From assembly GCA_000817115.1 (NCBI GenBank), contig JUEO01000001.1:186001-250000 (forward strand): DNA of 64,000 nt, in the 5' to 3' direction. Below are positions 35,016 to 43,678 of the stretch, in pieces. Each line of letters opens with the position of its first letter. The stretch's first letter is position 1. The DNA comes from a marine actinobacterium MedAcidi-G2B. Lineage in GTDB: Bacteria > Actinomycetota > Acidimicrobiia > Acidimicrobiales > MedAcidi-G1. The position numbers were made by a program, and so were the translations under genes. The notes below the pieces were generated by a model that did no database searches, was not told the DNA's origin, and worked only from the letters and a program-made list of their open reading frames with translations.

Positions 35016-37961
35016 TTGAATGGCAAAGAAGAAACATCACAAATAATTGATGTAAACGCCCCAGGTTCCCTTCCGTTTGTTGATTTTGAGATTTCAGAAT
35101 TCTCTGAATTGATTCAAGCCACCGAAAGCCTTCACGAATCAGGGCACTGGGCTGTTAGAACACCTGCCGGACCTTTGATTGTTGGATATGACCAAACTCG
35201 AGAAATATTACGCGATTCTTCTTGGATTACTGTTCTTTCTGGTTTAAATACTTTTCAAACAGAAGCGACAATGGACCTTGACCTTGAAGTTTTGGTTGAA
35301 CGAGCACGAGAGTTATTACCTGGTTCTAGTCAGCAGTTACAAATGAGGCCCAATGTTCTCTCTGTAGAAGGAGAAGATCACCGTCGTTTACGAAGATTAG
35401 TGAATTCTTCATTCACTCCCGCTAGCAGCGAATCACTACGACCGTTCATGCATCAGCATGCAACGAATTTACTTGAAGCTTTAAAACAAAAGGGTGGGGG
35501 AGACTTGGTAGAAGAATTTTGCCGACCTTACCCAATACCAATTATTTGTCGATTACTTGGCATAGATGATACTGACCAAGAACAGTTTGGAATGTGGGCT
35601 GACACGATTTTCTCAGCCTTAGATGCAGATGCAAGCGCTGTTTTAGGGCGACTAGAAGACATCTCAGTTGCACAACAAGAACTTGACCACTATGCAACAG
35701 AACTTGTAGCAGATCGAAAAGGTTGCCCACACGCTGACCTCGTAAGTGACTTAGTTCAAGCAAGCTACGAAGAAGACCGTTTAAGCGCCGATGAGCTTGT
35801 GGCAATGATCGAAGCAATCCTTCTTGCTGGAACTGACACGACTAGGAATCAACTCGGATCTCTCCTTGCAGTACTCGCTACACAACCTGATCAGTACCAA
35901 CAATTAAGACAAGACCGATCATTAGTTCCAGCCGCAGTAGAAGAATCACTTCGTTTTATCGGGGCAGTACGAACAACGGCGCGTGTCGCTACTGAAGATT
36001 CTGTAGTTGATGGACTATTTTTTAGAGCCGGCACAACGGTTTTTCTAGGGCTTCATGCTGCGGGATTAGGGCAGCCTGATAGCGGCTTTCAGTTTGACCT
36101 TAATCGTGCGGATCGTGCTCCCCATTTAGCATTCGGTTTAGGCGCACATCACTGCTTAGGAGCAGCTCTTGCGCGTGCTGAACTTCAAGAAGCGTTAAAT
36201 GCATTTTTAGACATTGTCCCCGCTTTCGAACTGTCTTCTCCAGTTTCATGGAAGCCTCTTTCTATGGGCATCTGGGGTCCAGATCAACTTGAGTTTCGAA
36301 TATTAGACAAGCCAAATATTGAAAAACCACCTGATCAATTTGCATTTCAACCAAGCAAGCAAAAAAGATTTTTAAGTAAAGGTACAGCAGCTCCTGATTA
36401 TGAAAATGAGTGGATCCAAGAAGCTGACGAGGTTCGTAAGAAAATCTCTTCCGGGATACCACGTCTCGTTAATGCTCCTTCAATTCCACCTGTTACTCGT
36501 TTAATACATACGACGATTCGATTCGGCTGGGCTCTTTTGAGTTGGAAAATATTAGACCGTAAACTTTCTTCAGAGAAACGAACAGAGTCGCTTTATCGCC
36601 GACTTCGCATTGCGGCGGAACGTCTTGGGCCTACTTATGTGAAATTAGCGCAACTAATTTCTGCTGCTGAAGGAGTGTTTCCTCAAGCTTTAGTTGATGA
36701 ATGCTCGCGATGTCGCGATCAAGCTAAACCTGCTAAATGGTGGAGAGTGAATCGCATAATTAAAAATGATCTTGGAAAAATTGCTGAAGAGTTTCAAAAA
36801 TTTGAGAAAGAGCCGTTCGCAGCCGCATCTATTGCTCAGGTTCACAATGCAATTCTTAATGACGGATCAGATGTTGTAGTTAAAATTCAGAGACCAGCAA
36901 TCCAAAAGAAAGTCGTCCGTGACCTGCAAGTGCTCGCATGGGTTGCGCCTCGGCTAGTCGGACGAATCCCAATAGCAGCACTAGCTAATCCTCCTGCGTT
37001 AGTGCAACTCTTCGCAGAAACAATTTCTGAGGAACTGAATTTTCGTTTAGAAGTGGCAAACTTGTTTGAAATCCGCAGAGCATTAGCCACAGGGAATAAG
37101 AGCCAATGGGTTGTTCCCGATCCGGTTCTGGATATGACAACGAATCGAGTAATTGTCATGTCTCGGGTATCAGGAATTCCTTTAACACGACTTGATTCAG
37201 AACAACTCACAGAAACAGCGGTGCGTAATCTCTTCAGAAATATGGTTGATGGCCTATTAGAAGGAGCAGCCCTTCATGGCATATTCCACGGCGACTTTCA
37301 CGCAGGAAACCTATTCATTCGCGAAGATGGAATAATCGGACTTGTTGACTACGGCATGGTTGGGCGACTGGACCATGATCGGAGACTTTCATTTCTGCGC
37401 TACATAACAAGTCTTATGTCGGGAGATGTGCAAGCCCAAGTTCTTGCTGTGCGAGATTTAGGGGCGTTCCCGCCTGAAACTGATGTAAGTGATCTCATAG
37501 AAAAACTCCAGTTAGACCGAGTTGACTTCGATCCACTCCAACTTACAGAAGAACAATTTATTTCAGAATTTCAGGGACTTTTAAAAGAACTTCTCGCTAG
37601 TGGTGCTCGAATACCCAAAGAACTTATGCTTTTCGTCAAAAATTTTGCTTATCTCGCTTCTTTCGTTCAGAAAATAGATCCAGATATGGATTTACTAGAA
37701 GAGTTCTCAACAATAAGCTCAGGGTTCTTAACAAAGCATGGATTCAGAGTCTCCGCTGAGCTTGGACTTGGGGTAAACGACCTTCAGGTCTCCCAGGCAT
37801 CATTTAGGCGTGCTGCTGGAATAAAAGATGACGTTGAAGAACTTACTTGGCGTGATCTCACAGAACGTAGAGATGCGATGGCCAGCCGTCTACTGCCTCC
37901 GAATTCAAGCATTCGGGCCCATATTCTAGATGGTGAGAAAACTTCAGAAATAAGTGAATAG
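35016..37961 (+). CDS. Cytochrome P450-ABC1/UbiB-type atypical kinase fusion, 981 aa
   Basis: One uninterrupted frame. Residues about 1-405 are a bacterial class P450: EDHRRLRRLV, I-helix AGTDTTRN (271-278), ExxR Glu310-Arg313 and heme-binding FGLGAHHCLG with Cys380. A polar linker (about 405-490) with a possible helix (VTRLIHTTIRFGWALLSW) leads to an ABC1/UbiB protein-kinase-like domain (about 500-900): KLAQ (543-546, usual KxGQ), Ala-rich AAASIAQVH (602-610), VKIQ Lys623, HGDFHAGN (758-765) and DYG (778-780). Both halves keep their key residues. No reductase domain or ferredoxin gene is visible. ABC1 proteins act on isoprenoid quinone lipids; a lipid-linked hydroxylation is a hypothesis. 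TTG start 10 bp after GGAGG. Alternative: two proteins made by internal initiation, which I cannot exclude. Confidence 0.9.
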   Translation: MNGKEETSQIIDVNAPGSLPFVDFEISEFSELIQATESLHESGHWAVRTPAGPLIVGYDQTREILRDSSWITVLSGLNTFQTEATMDLDLEVLVERARELLPGSSQQLQMRPNVLSVEGEDHRRLRRLVNSSFTPASSESLRPFMHQHATNLLEALKQKGGGDLVEEFCRPYPIPIICRLLGIDDTDQEQFGMWADTIFSALDADASAVLGRLEDISVAQQELDHYATELVADRKGCPHADLVSDLVQASYEEDRLSADELVAMIEAILLAGTDTTRNQLGSLLAVLATQPDQYQQLRQDRSLVPAAVEESLRFIGAVRTTARVATEDSVVDGLFFRAGTTVFLGLHAAGLGQPDSGFQFDLNRADRAPHLAFGLGAHHCLGAALARAELQEALNAFLDIVPAFELSSPVSWKPLSMGIWGPDQLEFRILDKPNIEKPPDQFAFQPSKQKRFLSKGTAAPDYENEWIQEADEVRKKISSGIPRLVNAPSIPPVTRLIHTTIRFGWALLSWKILDRKLSSEKRTESLYRRLRIAAERLGPTYVKLAQLISAAEGVFPQALVDECSRCRDQAKPAKWWRVNRIIKNDLGKIAEEFQKFEKEPFAAASIAQVHNAILNDGSDVVVKIQRPAIQKKVVRDLQVLAWVAPRLVGRIPIAALANPPALVQLFAETISEELNFRLEVANLFEIRRALATGNKSQWVVPDPVLDMTTNRVIVMSRVSGIPLTRLDSEQLTETAVRNLFRNMVDGLLEGAALHGIFHGDFHAGNLFIREDGIIGLVDYGMVGRLDHDRRLSFLRYITSLMSGDVQAQVLAVRDLGAFPPETDVSDLIEKLQLDRVDFDPLQLTEEQFISEFQGLLKELLASGARIPKELMLFVKNFAYLASFVQKIDPDMDLLEEFSTISSGFLTKHGFRVSAELGLGVNDLQVSQASFRRAAGIKDDVEELTWRDLTERRDAMASRLLPPNSSIRAHILDGEKTSEISE

Positions 37962-38022
37962 TGACTCTATAAAGTTTGATGAATTGCATTTTGGTACTTG
38001 TAAGTGCTTAAGTGATTTATAG

Positions 38023-38511
38023 ATGCCTGATCAAGAGTTACCTGAAGCGGTGGAACGTGTTGTAGAGACTGGAGTGGTTCTTGGTGTGAGAGTTGAGCCG
38101 AGAACTTTTCCAGAGAGCACAAGAACAGCACAAGAAGCTGCAGATGCTATTGGTGTTGATGTCGGTCAAATCGTGAAGAGCCTCATTTTTCAGGTTGACC
38201 AAGAACTTGTTCTTGCCTATGTAAGTGGAAAGAACCAACTCAATGAAGTAATCCTTGCTTCAGTCGCGGGTGGGGAGAAGTGTCAGCGAGTAGATGCTAA
38301 GACCGTAAGAGAAGTCACAGGATTTTCTATTGGAGGAGTTCCGCCCTTTGGACTTCTAGAAAACCTTCGAGTGTTTATAGACAAAGATCTTCTTGATTAC
38401 AACGAAGTATGGGCCGCAGCGGGAACTCCTCATGCTGTCTTTCCCATAGGTCCGGGGGATTTAGTCACTGCATCTGGTGGAGAAGTTTCTGAAATTTCAG
38501 TAAAAAATTAA
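38023..38511 (+). CDS. YbaK/EbsC-type aminoacyl-tRNA deacylase
   Basis: A 162-aa single-domain editing protein of the YbaK/ProX superfamily. Seen: VGQIVKSLIFQVD (catalytic Lys of the KS motif), LAYVSGKNQLN, RVDAKTVREVTGFSIGGVPPFG, all family hallmarks. It would hydrolyse mischarged aminoacyl-tRNA; the exact tRNA (Pro, Ala or other) is unclear. It follows the P450-ABC1 gene by about 60 bp, on the same strand, probably its own unit. Confidence 0.88.
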   Translation: MPDQELPEAVERVVETGVVLGVRVEPRTFPESTRTAQEAADAIGVDVGQIVKSLIFQVDQELVLAYVSGKNQLNEVILASVAGGEKCQRVDAKTVREVTGFSIGGVPPFGLLENLRVFIDKDLLDYNEVWAAAGTPHAVFPIGPGDLVTASGGEVSEISVKN

Positions 38512-38658
38512 TGCTGTAACTGGTAATCCTTCTATCTGCCGAAGGGAGATGAGATTTCAAGGGAGAAGCATCAGTGAGTGGATGCTCGACCAAGTTCTCC
38601 ATTAGTTTTCTTACCTTCAAAACACATTGCCACTCTTTGCTAATGATTAAACCTTGTT

Positions 38659-40167
38659 TCAGAGGGTTCCGTCGTCAAGGTGAAACAGTACTTCTGAAGC
38701 TCTATTGCGGACCTCATCAAGATTCGAAAGCCTTCTTAATCCAGCATATTGTTGACCCATCCGCGGATTGTTAGAAAGTTTATTTTCGTTCCTGGCAAGA
38801 AAATCCCAATACAAAGTAGTAAAAGGGCAGGCTAATTCTCCACTACGTTTTTTAGGATCATAAATGCAATCCGAACAGTAGTTGCTCATTCTATTTATGT
38901 AAGCTCCACCAGAGGCATAGGGTTTTGTTGCCATTTTCCCGCCATCAGCGTGAACAGCCATTCCTAAAACATTTGGCAGCATGACCCATTCTGCGCCATC
39001 AATAAAACGAGACCACATCCAATTAATTACACCCTGCGGATTTAACCCACTAGTTAAAGAGAGATTTCCAAAAACCATAAGTCTTTCAATGTGGTGCGTA
39101 TACGCATACTCATACAAGTGGTCCATAGCTCCACTAATGCATGCCATTTCTGTAGCATCTTTTTCTAAAAAAGCAGGAGGCACTTCTCGATTGACTTCTA
39201 AATAATTTGAGTTCCTATATTCCGGCATCCAAAGCCAGTACAAGCCCCAGACGTATTCCCGCCATCCAATTATTTGTCTAATAAAACCTTCGACGCTGTT
39301 AATTGGAGCATTACCATCATGATAAGAAAATTCGGCTGCTGCGACCAACTCACTGGGATGTAATAGTCCAATATTTAATGAGGAGCTAAGAACTGAGTGT
39401 GCTAATTTCCATTCTTGGCTGAGCATTGCATCTTCATATGGTCCAAATATTGGTAAAGCGCCATGGATAAACTCATCTAATCGAATTAGAGCCTGTTCTC
39501 TTGTTACGGGCCAGATTCCTTTTGGAACTGCCCCCCAAGCATTACCCAAACTACTTAAAATCTCTTTATCAATTTGATCATGAGTGAATAATTTAACCTC
39601 TGGCCATTTGCGACCATCTCGAGGAGGCCGTTCACGGTTTTCATGATCAAAATTCCATTTTCCACCAATTGGAGAATCTCCGTCCATTAGAACCTTTAGC
39701 CGTTTACGCTGCCAACGGTAAAAATCTTCCATTTTAAATGACTTACGAGAGCCTACCCATCCTGCAAAATCTTCATAATGGCAGAGGAACTGATTGTTTC
39801 TTATGATTTTGAGGCCACATTTCTCAGCAATCTTTTGACCATTCCAATTCATTGGCTCCATCACAACAATTTCTTCTGGCATAAATTCTTTCGAGTGCTC
39901 AGTGATGCCGGTAACTAAATCCTTTGAAACCCGATAATCGACTTCAAAACCCTCTTGCCGAAGTTCGTCAGCAAAATGTCGCATTGCAGAAAGAATCAAA
40001 TGAGCTTTCTGAATATGCCATTGATTAGAATCAAATTTTTTCTCAATTTCAACCATAAGAATTCGAGCGGTAGAAGGGGATTGGCCAACAAGAGAAGAAA
40101 TATTCCTATTGATCTGATCTCCCATAACAAGAATGGTTGGTTTTTTTGCGTGCGTTTTAAGTGTCAT
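38659..40167 (-). CDS. Fe-S cluster bacterial photolyase/cryptochrome (PhrB/CryB type)
   Basis: A 502-aa protein of the FeS-BCP group, which repairs UV (6-4) photoproducts. Lumazine/FAD-binding region MDHLYEYAYTHHIERLMVFGN with NPQGVINWMWSRFIDG follows the family; the four [4Fe-4S] ligands appear as one Cys in CISGAMDH and YCSDC plus C13 residues later (KKRSGELACPF), matching the 350/438/441/454 spacing of PhrB. Relevant to sunlit habitats. It diverges from a membrane protein gene (118-bp gap); I see no operator there with confidence. Confidence 0.9.
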   Translation of the reverse strand: MTLKTHAKKPTILVMGDQINRNISSLVGQSPSTARILMVEIEKKFDSNQWHIQKAHLILSAMRHFADELRQEGFEVDYRVSKDLVTGITEHSKEFMPEEIVVMEPMNWNGQKIAEKCGLKIIRNNQFLCHYEDFAGWVGSRKSFKMEDFYRWQRKRLKVLMDGDSPIGGKWNFDHENRERPPRDGRKWPEVKLFTHDQIDKEILSSLGNAWGAVPKGIWPVTREQALIRLDEFIHGALPIFGPYEDAMLSQEWKLAHSVLSSSLNIGLLHPSELVAAAEFSYHDGNAPINSVEGFIRQIIGWREYVWGLYWLWMPEYRNSNYLEVNREVPPAFLEKDATEMACISGAMDHLYEYAYTHHIERLMVFGNLSLTSGLNPQGVINWMWSRFIDGAEWVMLPNVLGMAVHADGGKMATKPYASGGAYINRMSNYCSDCIYDPKKRSGELACPFTTLYWDFLARNENKLSNNPRMGQQYAGLRRLSNLDEVRNRASEVLFHLDDGTL

Positions 40168-40285
40168 TGTGTTCTAACCTGATGAATTTAAATGTAAGAC
40201 AGCCCGTCAGAAATTATGCTGTTACCAATCGTTAAATCTGTCACATGCTGCTGACCTAAATAATCATCTCGGTACATTACAGAAC

Positions 40286-40699
40286 GTGACCATCGCATAT
40301 ATTCATTTCATATCAACAGTTTTTATGGCAGGAATCATTTGGTTCGTGCAAATTGTGCACTACCCCCTCTTCCACAGGGTAGGTGAAAACGAATCAAGAT
40401 CTTATGCCTCTGAGCATCAGAAAAGAACTTCCTGGGTAGTTGGGTTTCCGATGCTGGCAGAGGGAGTAACTACATTATGGCTTTTCTTTGACCCTGTGAA
40501 TGGTCGACTTCTCCCTATCATTGGGGGTTTAATCCTGCTAAAAGTTCATTTGTCGACAGTTTTTCTTCAAGTTCCAAAACATTCACTACTAATTAACAGC
40601 CACACATTTGATGTTATTAACGCATTAATCAAAACTAATTGGATTCGAACAATCGGCTGGTCTTCGCGATCAGTTATTGCACTAATGATTATTTTGTAA
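40286..40699 (+). CDS. Four-helix integral membrane protein, unrecognised
   Basis: A 137-aa protein with four hydrophobic segments (IHFISTVFMAGIIWFVQI, MLAEGVTTLWLFF, LLPIIGGLILLKVHLSTVFL, IRTIGWSSRSVIALMIIL) and a conserved-looking HYPLFHRVGE loop. I do not recognise the family. GTG start; no strong Shine-Dalgarno. It is followed after 2 bp by the DUF2071 gene and lies divergent from the photolyase, so a light- or stress-linked role is possible but unproven. Confidence 0.7.
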   Translation: MTIAYIHFISTVFMAGIIWFVQIVHYPLFHRVGENESRSYASEHQKRTSWVVGFPMLAEGVTTLWLFFDPVNGRLLPIIGGLILLKVHLSTVFLQVPKHSLLINSHTFDVINALIKTNWIRTIGWSSRSVIALMIIL

Positions 40700-40701
40700 C
40701 A

Positions 40702-41460
40702 ATGAGTCAACTTCTTTCAAATTCTTGTCCAGTAAAAATTAAAAGGGCAGTAATGGTTCAAAATTGGATAGATCTTGTTTTTCTTCACTGGCGGTACCCA
40801 GTAGATACTGTTGCGAAGCTACTTCCTGAAGGAATTGAAGTTGAAACGTTTGATGGTGATGCATGGGTTGGCTTAATTCCTTTTCAAATGGACGATTTAG
40901 GATTTCCAATGATGCATCCATTGCCCCATGTTGGGTCTTTTCCCGAGGTTAATGTTCGGACATACGTTAAATGCGGTGAAAAGTCAGGAGTATGGTTTTT
41001 CTCCCTGGATATAAACAAGATCATTCCAACCTTAACCGCAAGAACTGTTTATAAAATTCCGTATTGCTATGGAAAAGTTAGCCATACCAGCGTTGGAAAT
41101 TACGTCACAACTAAAGCGATGCGAAGATGGCCCACTCGAGATCTTCAATCAAACATCGTTATTGAAAAACAAGAAAAAACCGATGGCAATTTAGAACGGT
41201 TTTTAACAGCACGTTGGGGTTTGATTGCACAATCCCCAACAAAGAATTTTATATGGGCGCCTATTGACCACCCGCCTTGGTCTTTGTATAAAGCCAAATT
41301 GCATCATCTTAAAGATGAGTTCATTGAAGCTGCTGGTCTGCCCAAACCCGTTGGGGAACCCCATGTGATGTATTCACCTGGTGTGCCAGTACGAATAGGG
41401 TTACCAAAGAAATTGAGTCCTTCTATCTACCGAGACGAGATAGGGCTTCAAGCTCGTTAA
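40702..41460 (+). CDS. DUF2071 (YqjF-like) protein
   Basis: A 252-aa protein. The YqjF family pattern is FLHWRYPVDTVAKLLPEGIEVETFDGDAWVGLIPF near the N-terminus, then FPEVNVRTYV and GVWFFSLDINKI, and a C-terminal HYSPGVPVRIG-like stretch. Function is unknown. ATG 40702 is used: the track start at 40639 overlaps the preceding gene and adds unrelated residues. Translationally coupled to the membrane protein (2-bp gap). Its last 38 bp overlap the convergent DUF167 gene. Confidence 0.8.
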   Translation: MSQLLSNSCPVKIKRAVMVQNWIDLVFLHWRYPVDTVAKLLPEGIEVETFDGDAWVGLIPFQMDDLGFPMMHPLPHVGSFPEVNVRTYVKCGEKSGVWFFSLDINKIIPTLTARTVYKIPYCYGKVSHTSVGNYVTTKAMRRWPTRDLQSNIVIEKQEKTDGNLERFLTARWGLIAQSPTKNFIWAPIDHPPWSLYKAKLHHLKDEFIEAAGLPKPVGEPHVMYSPGVPVRIGLPKKLSPSIYRDEIGLQAR

Positions 41461-41683
41461 GTCCTTCTATGTGAAACCTTTTTGTACGAGCTGTTGTTCC
41501 GGTTAAGACTGATACTCTTGCTCGCTTTAAACCAAGCGCTTTAGCTAGTTCTTTGCGTGCAGCTTCATTAGCGCGACCGTTTACTGGAGCTTCATTTACT
41601 CTGATTTTTATGACCCCGTGATCATAACGAACGTCGTTCTTGCTGGCTCTTGGAAAAACTAGCACTTCAAGAATACAAGACAT
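41423..41683 (-). CDS. DUF167/YggU family protein
   Basis: An 86-aa protein with the YggU pattern: VFPRASKNDVRYDHGVIKIRVNEAPVNGRANEA, then LGLKRARVSVLTGTTARTKRFHIEG. Structures of this family are known but the biochemical role is not. It overlaps the DUF2071 end by 38 bp on the other strand and lies 10 bp downstream of the LLM oxidoreductase on the same strand. Confidence 0.85.
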   Translation of the reverse strand: MSCILEVLVFPRASKNDVRYDHGVIKIRVNEAPVNGRANEAARKELAKALGLKRARVSVLTGTTARTKRFHIEGLNELEALSRLGR

Positions 41684-41693
41684 CGACTTTACG

Positions 41694-42674
41694 TCACTGA
41701 TTAAACAAGGGAGCTAATGTCTCACCGGCCAAAGCTACCATTTCTGGATCATGTCCATTGGCAGGCATATTCAGTGTCACACCATCTAAGCCAAGGTCAA
41801 TTAAACCTTGGATCTGTTCTTTGACTTGGTCTGGGTCACCAAAAATCATTCTTGAAGTCAACATGGCTTTAAAGTCATCATCAGCATTGTCCCAATCAAC
41901 ACCTTTTGATTGGAAAAATTCTTTTCTACCTAGCTCGGCTTCTTCAGCAGTAGGAGCAATGCCCATAAATCCAAGCCAAGAAACACAGATCTCATTTACG
42001 TCTCGACCCATCCGGTCGCAATGTTCATTCAAGACTTCAAGTTTTCTAGGTATCTCATCGCGGTTACAAATCAGATTTGATTCGTCAGCGTATTGAGCAA
42101 CCATACGTAGAGTCTTCTTTTCTCCGCCGCCGCCGATCATTACCGGAATGTCATGAAGTGGCTGCGGTTCGTTTATGGCTTCATTAGTCGAGTAATGCTT
42201 ACCAGAAAAGGTTGGTCGTTCACCATTTAACATGGGGAGAATGATTTGTAGGGCCTCTTCAAGCTTTTCAAATCGATCAGTGAAAGTTCCAAATTCAAAA
42301 CCGAGAGCATTGTGTTCTAGTTCAAACCATCCAGCACCAATGCCAAGCAAAGCGCGGCCACCTGAAATCACATCAAGGGTGGTAATTGTTTTCGCTAAGA
42401 ACGTAGGGTTTCGATAGGTATTCCCTGTAACTAGTGATCCGAGATTAATCTTTGAAGTCCGAGCTGCTAGAGCTGCCAATAGTGCATAACACTCAAGCAT
42501 GTAGTCATCAGGTTTCCCGAGCCCAGGTAGCTGGTAGAAGTGATCCATCACGAAGACAGTGTCAAAGCCACTTGATTCAGCAGCAAGAGTTTGAGCAACA
42601 ATGTCCTCAAAGAGTGTTTCTCTGGAACCGTTTGGATAATTAAAATTTGGAATTTGATAGCCGAGTTTAGTCAT
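41694..42674 (-). CDS. LLM-class F420-dependent oxidoreductase (TIGR03560-like)
   Basis: A 326-aa luciferase-like TIM-barrel monooxygenase/reductase. Seen: FDTVFVMDHFYQLPG, GSLVTGNTYRNPTFLAKTI and GRALLGIGAGWFELEHNALG, which are the substrate/flavin-site signatures of the TIGR03560 group that use F420. The substrate is unknown. It is divergent from the paaA-type operon, with a 20-bp palindrome between the two starts. Confidence 0.88.
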   Translation of the reverse strand: MTKLGYQIPNFNYPNGSRETLFEDIVAQTLAAESSGFDTVFVMDHFYQLPGLGKPDDYMLECYALLAALAARTSKINLGSLVTGNTYRNPTFLAKTITTLDVISGGRALLGIGAGWFELEHNALGFEFGTFTDRFEKLEEALQIILPMLNGERPTFSGKHYSTNEAINEPQPLHDIPVMIGGGGEKKTLRMVAQYADESNLICNRDEIPRKLEVLNEHCDRMGRDVNEICVSWLGFMGIAPTAEEAELGRKEFFQSKGVDWDNADDDFKAMLTSRMIFGDPDQVKEQIQGLIDLGLDGVTLNMPANGHDPEMVALAGETLAPLFNQ

Positions 42675-42725
42675 CTCAATAGTTTAGTCTTCGATGAGGA
42701 TTTCCAGAAATCAATGCCATAAAAA

Positions 42726-42745
42726 TTGATTAAAACTTTAATCAA
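42726..42745. promoter_or_regulatory. Perfect 20-bp palindrome, candidate operator for paaADBC and LLM gene
   Basis: TTGATTAAAACTTTAATCAA: two 9-bp arms identical on opposite strands around a central AC. It lies 18 bp before the paaA start and about 50 bp from the divergent LLM start, the classic place for a TetR- or GntR-type repressor site. It does not match the GntR-type PaaX or TetR-type PaaR sites that I know. No regulator gene adjoins it. Confidence 0.6.
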
Positions 42746-42763
42746 ATCTAAACTCTTTAGATT

Positions 42764-43678
42764 ATGAAACGCTCGTGGGCCTCTTTAGAAGAATTTCAAA
42801 AGTTCTTGGATCACGGCGGAATAGTTGAACCAGTTGATGATATGCCCAGAGAATATCGTCAAACTGTTTTTGATTTCATAGAGATGCACGCGAACAGTGA
42901 ACTTATGGGTGGCCTAACAGAACGAGATTGGATACCCAAAGCACCGGGGTTACGGCACAAAATGTCGGTAATAGCCAAAACACAAGATGAAATAGGGCAC
43001 GCACACCTCTTATATATGGTTGCTGCAGACTTGAAAATAAAAACACGTGAAGAAATGATGCAAGACTTATTCGCTGGAAAAAGTAAATTCCATAACGTAT
43101 TTCATTACCGAGCTAAAACCTGGGGAGATCAAGTAGCAATCGCTTTTCTTGTAGATGCAGCTGCTCTTGTCAGCCAACAGGCAGTATTTAAGAACTGTTC
43201 ATACGGGCCTTACAAAAGAATTCTTAAACGGATCATTGCAGAAGAAGGCTTTCATCTTCGTTTTGGTGAAGAGTCTGTACTGCGTATTGCTGAAGGAACA
43301 GAGGTTCAAAGAAACATGTTTCAAGATTCAATTAACGACTGGTGGTGGCCCGCCCTTCAACTATTTGGACCAGATTCAAAACCCAATGATTTATTACTGC
43401 GGTGGCACATAAAGTCCGAACGAAATGAAATATTACGAGATAGATGGATACAAAAATTCGTTCCACTTCTTCAAGGGTATGGATTTACTATCCCAGACTC
43501 AGGGTTAAGAAGAAATGAAGAAAAAGACCGATGGGAAATAGGTCCTATTGACTGGAAGCCATTAAAACAAACGATGATTATGGGGGGGCCAGATTCTGCT
43601 CGGCGTATTTCTGAAGCATCAGATAGTTGGGAGAAAACAGGTTGGGTGCGCGAGGCTTTAGAGAAGGTCTCTGCATGA
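42764..43678 (+). CDS. paaA: PaaA-like catalytic subunit of phenylacetyl-CoA epoxidase
   Basis: A 304-aa diiron monooxygenase subunit. Two EXXH helices are visible: QDEIGHAHLL (EIGH) and AEEGFHLRFGEES (EGFH), plus the other carboxylate-bearing segments of PaaA. It would epoxidise the ring of phenylacetyl-CoA with electrons from a reductase. First gene of an A-D-B-C operon, overlapping paaD by 4 bp. No paaE is present. No clear Shine-Dalgarno precedes ATG 42764. A related, non-phenylacetate substrate is possible. Confidence 0.88.
   Translation: MKRSWASLEEFQKFLDHGGIVEPVDDMPREYRQTVFDFIEMHANSELMGGLTERDWIPKAPGLRHKMSVIAKTQDEIGHAHLLYMVAADLKIKTREEMMQDLFAGKSKFHNVFHYRAKTWGDQVAIAFLVDAAALVSQQAVFKNCSYGPYKRILKRIIAEEGFHLRFGEESVLRIAEGTEVQRNMFQDSINDWWWPALQLFGPDSKPNDLLLRWHIKSERNEILRDRWIQKFVPLLQGYGFTIPDSGLRRNEEKDRWEIGPIDWKPLKQTMIMGGPDSARRISEASDSWEKTGWVREALEKVSA

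Noticed and set aside
38520-38560. Possible terminator between ybaK and the photolyase gene
   Set aside because: Only a 5-bp stem and no T-run; not enough to call.
38574-38774. 66-aa plus-strand ORF in the YbaK/photolyase gap
   Set aside because: Runs into the photolyase C-terminus on the other strand and has no recognisable start site or motif; the 38512-38658 gap is otherwise empty apart from a weak CCTTC/GAAGG stem.
40168-40285. Light-regulator (LitR/CarH-type) operator between photolyase and membrane protein
   Set aside because: Short matches such as TGTAAGACA exist but no clear palindrome or conserved spacing.
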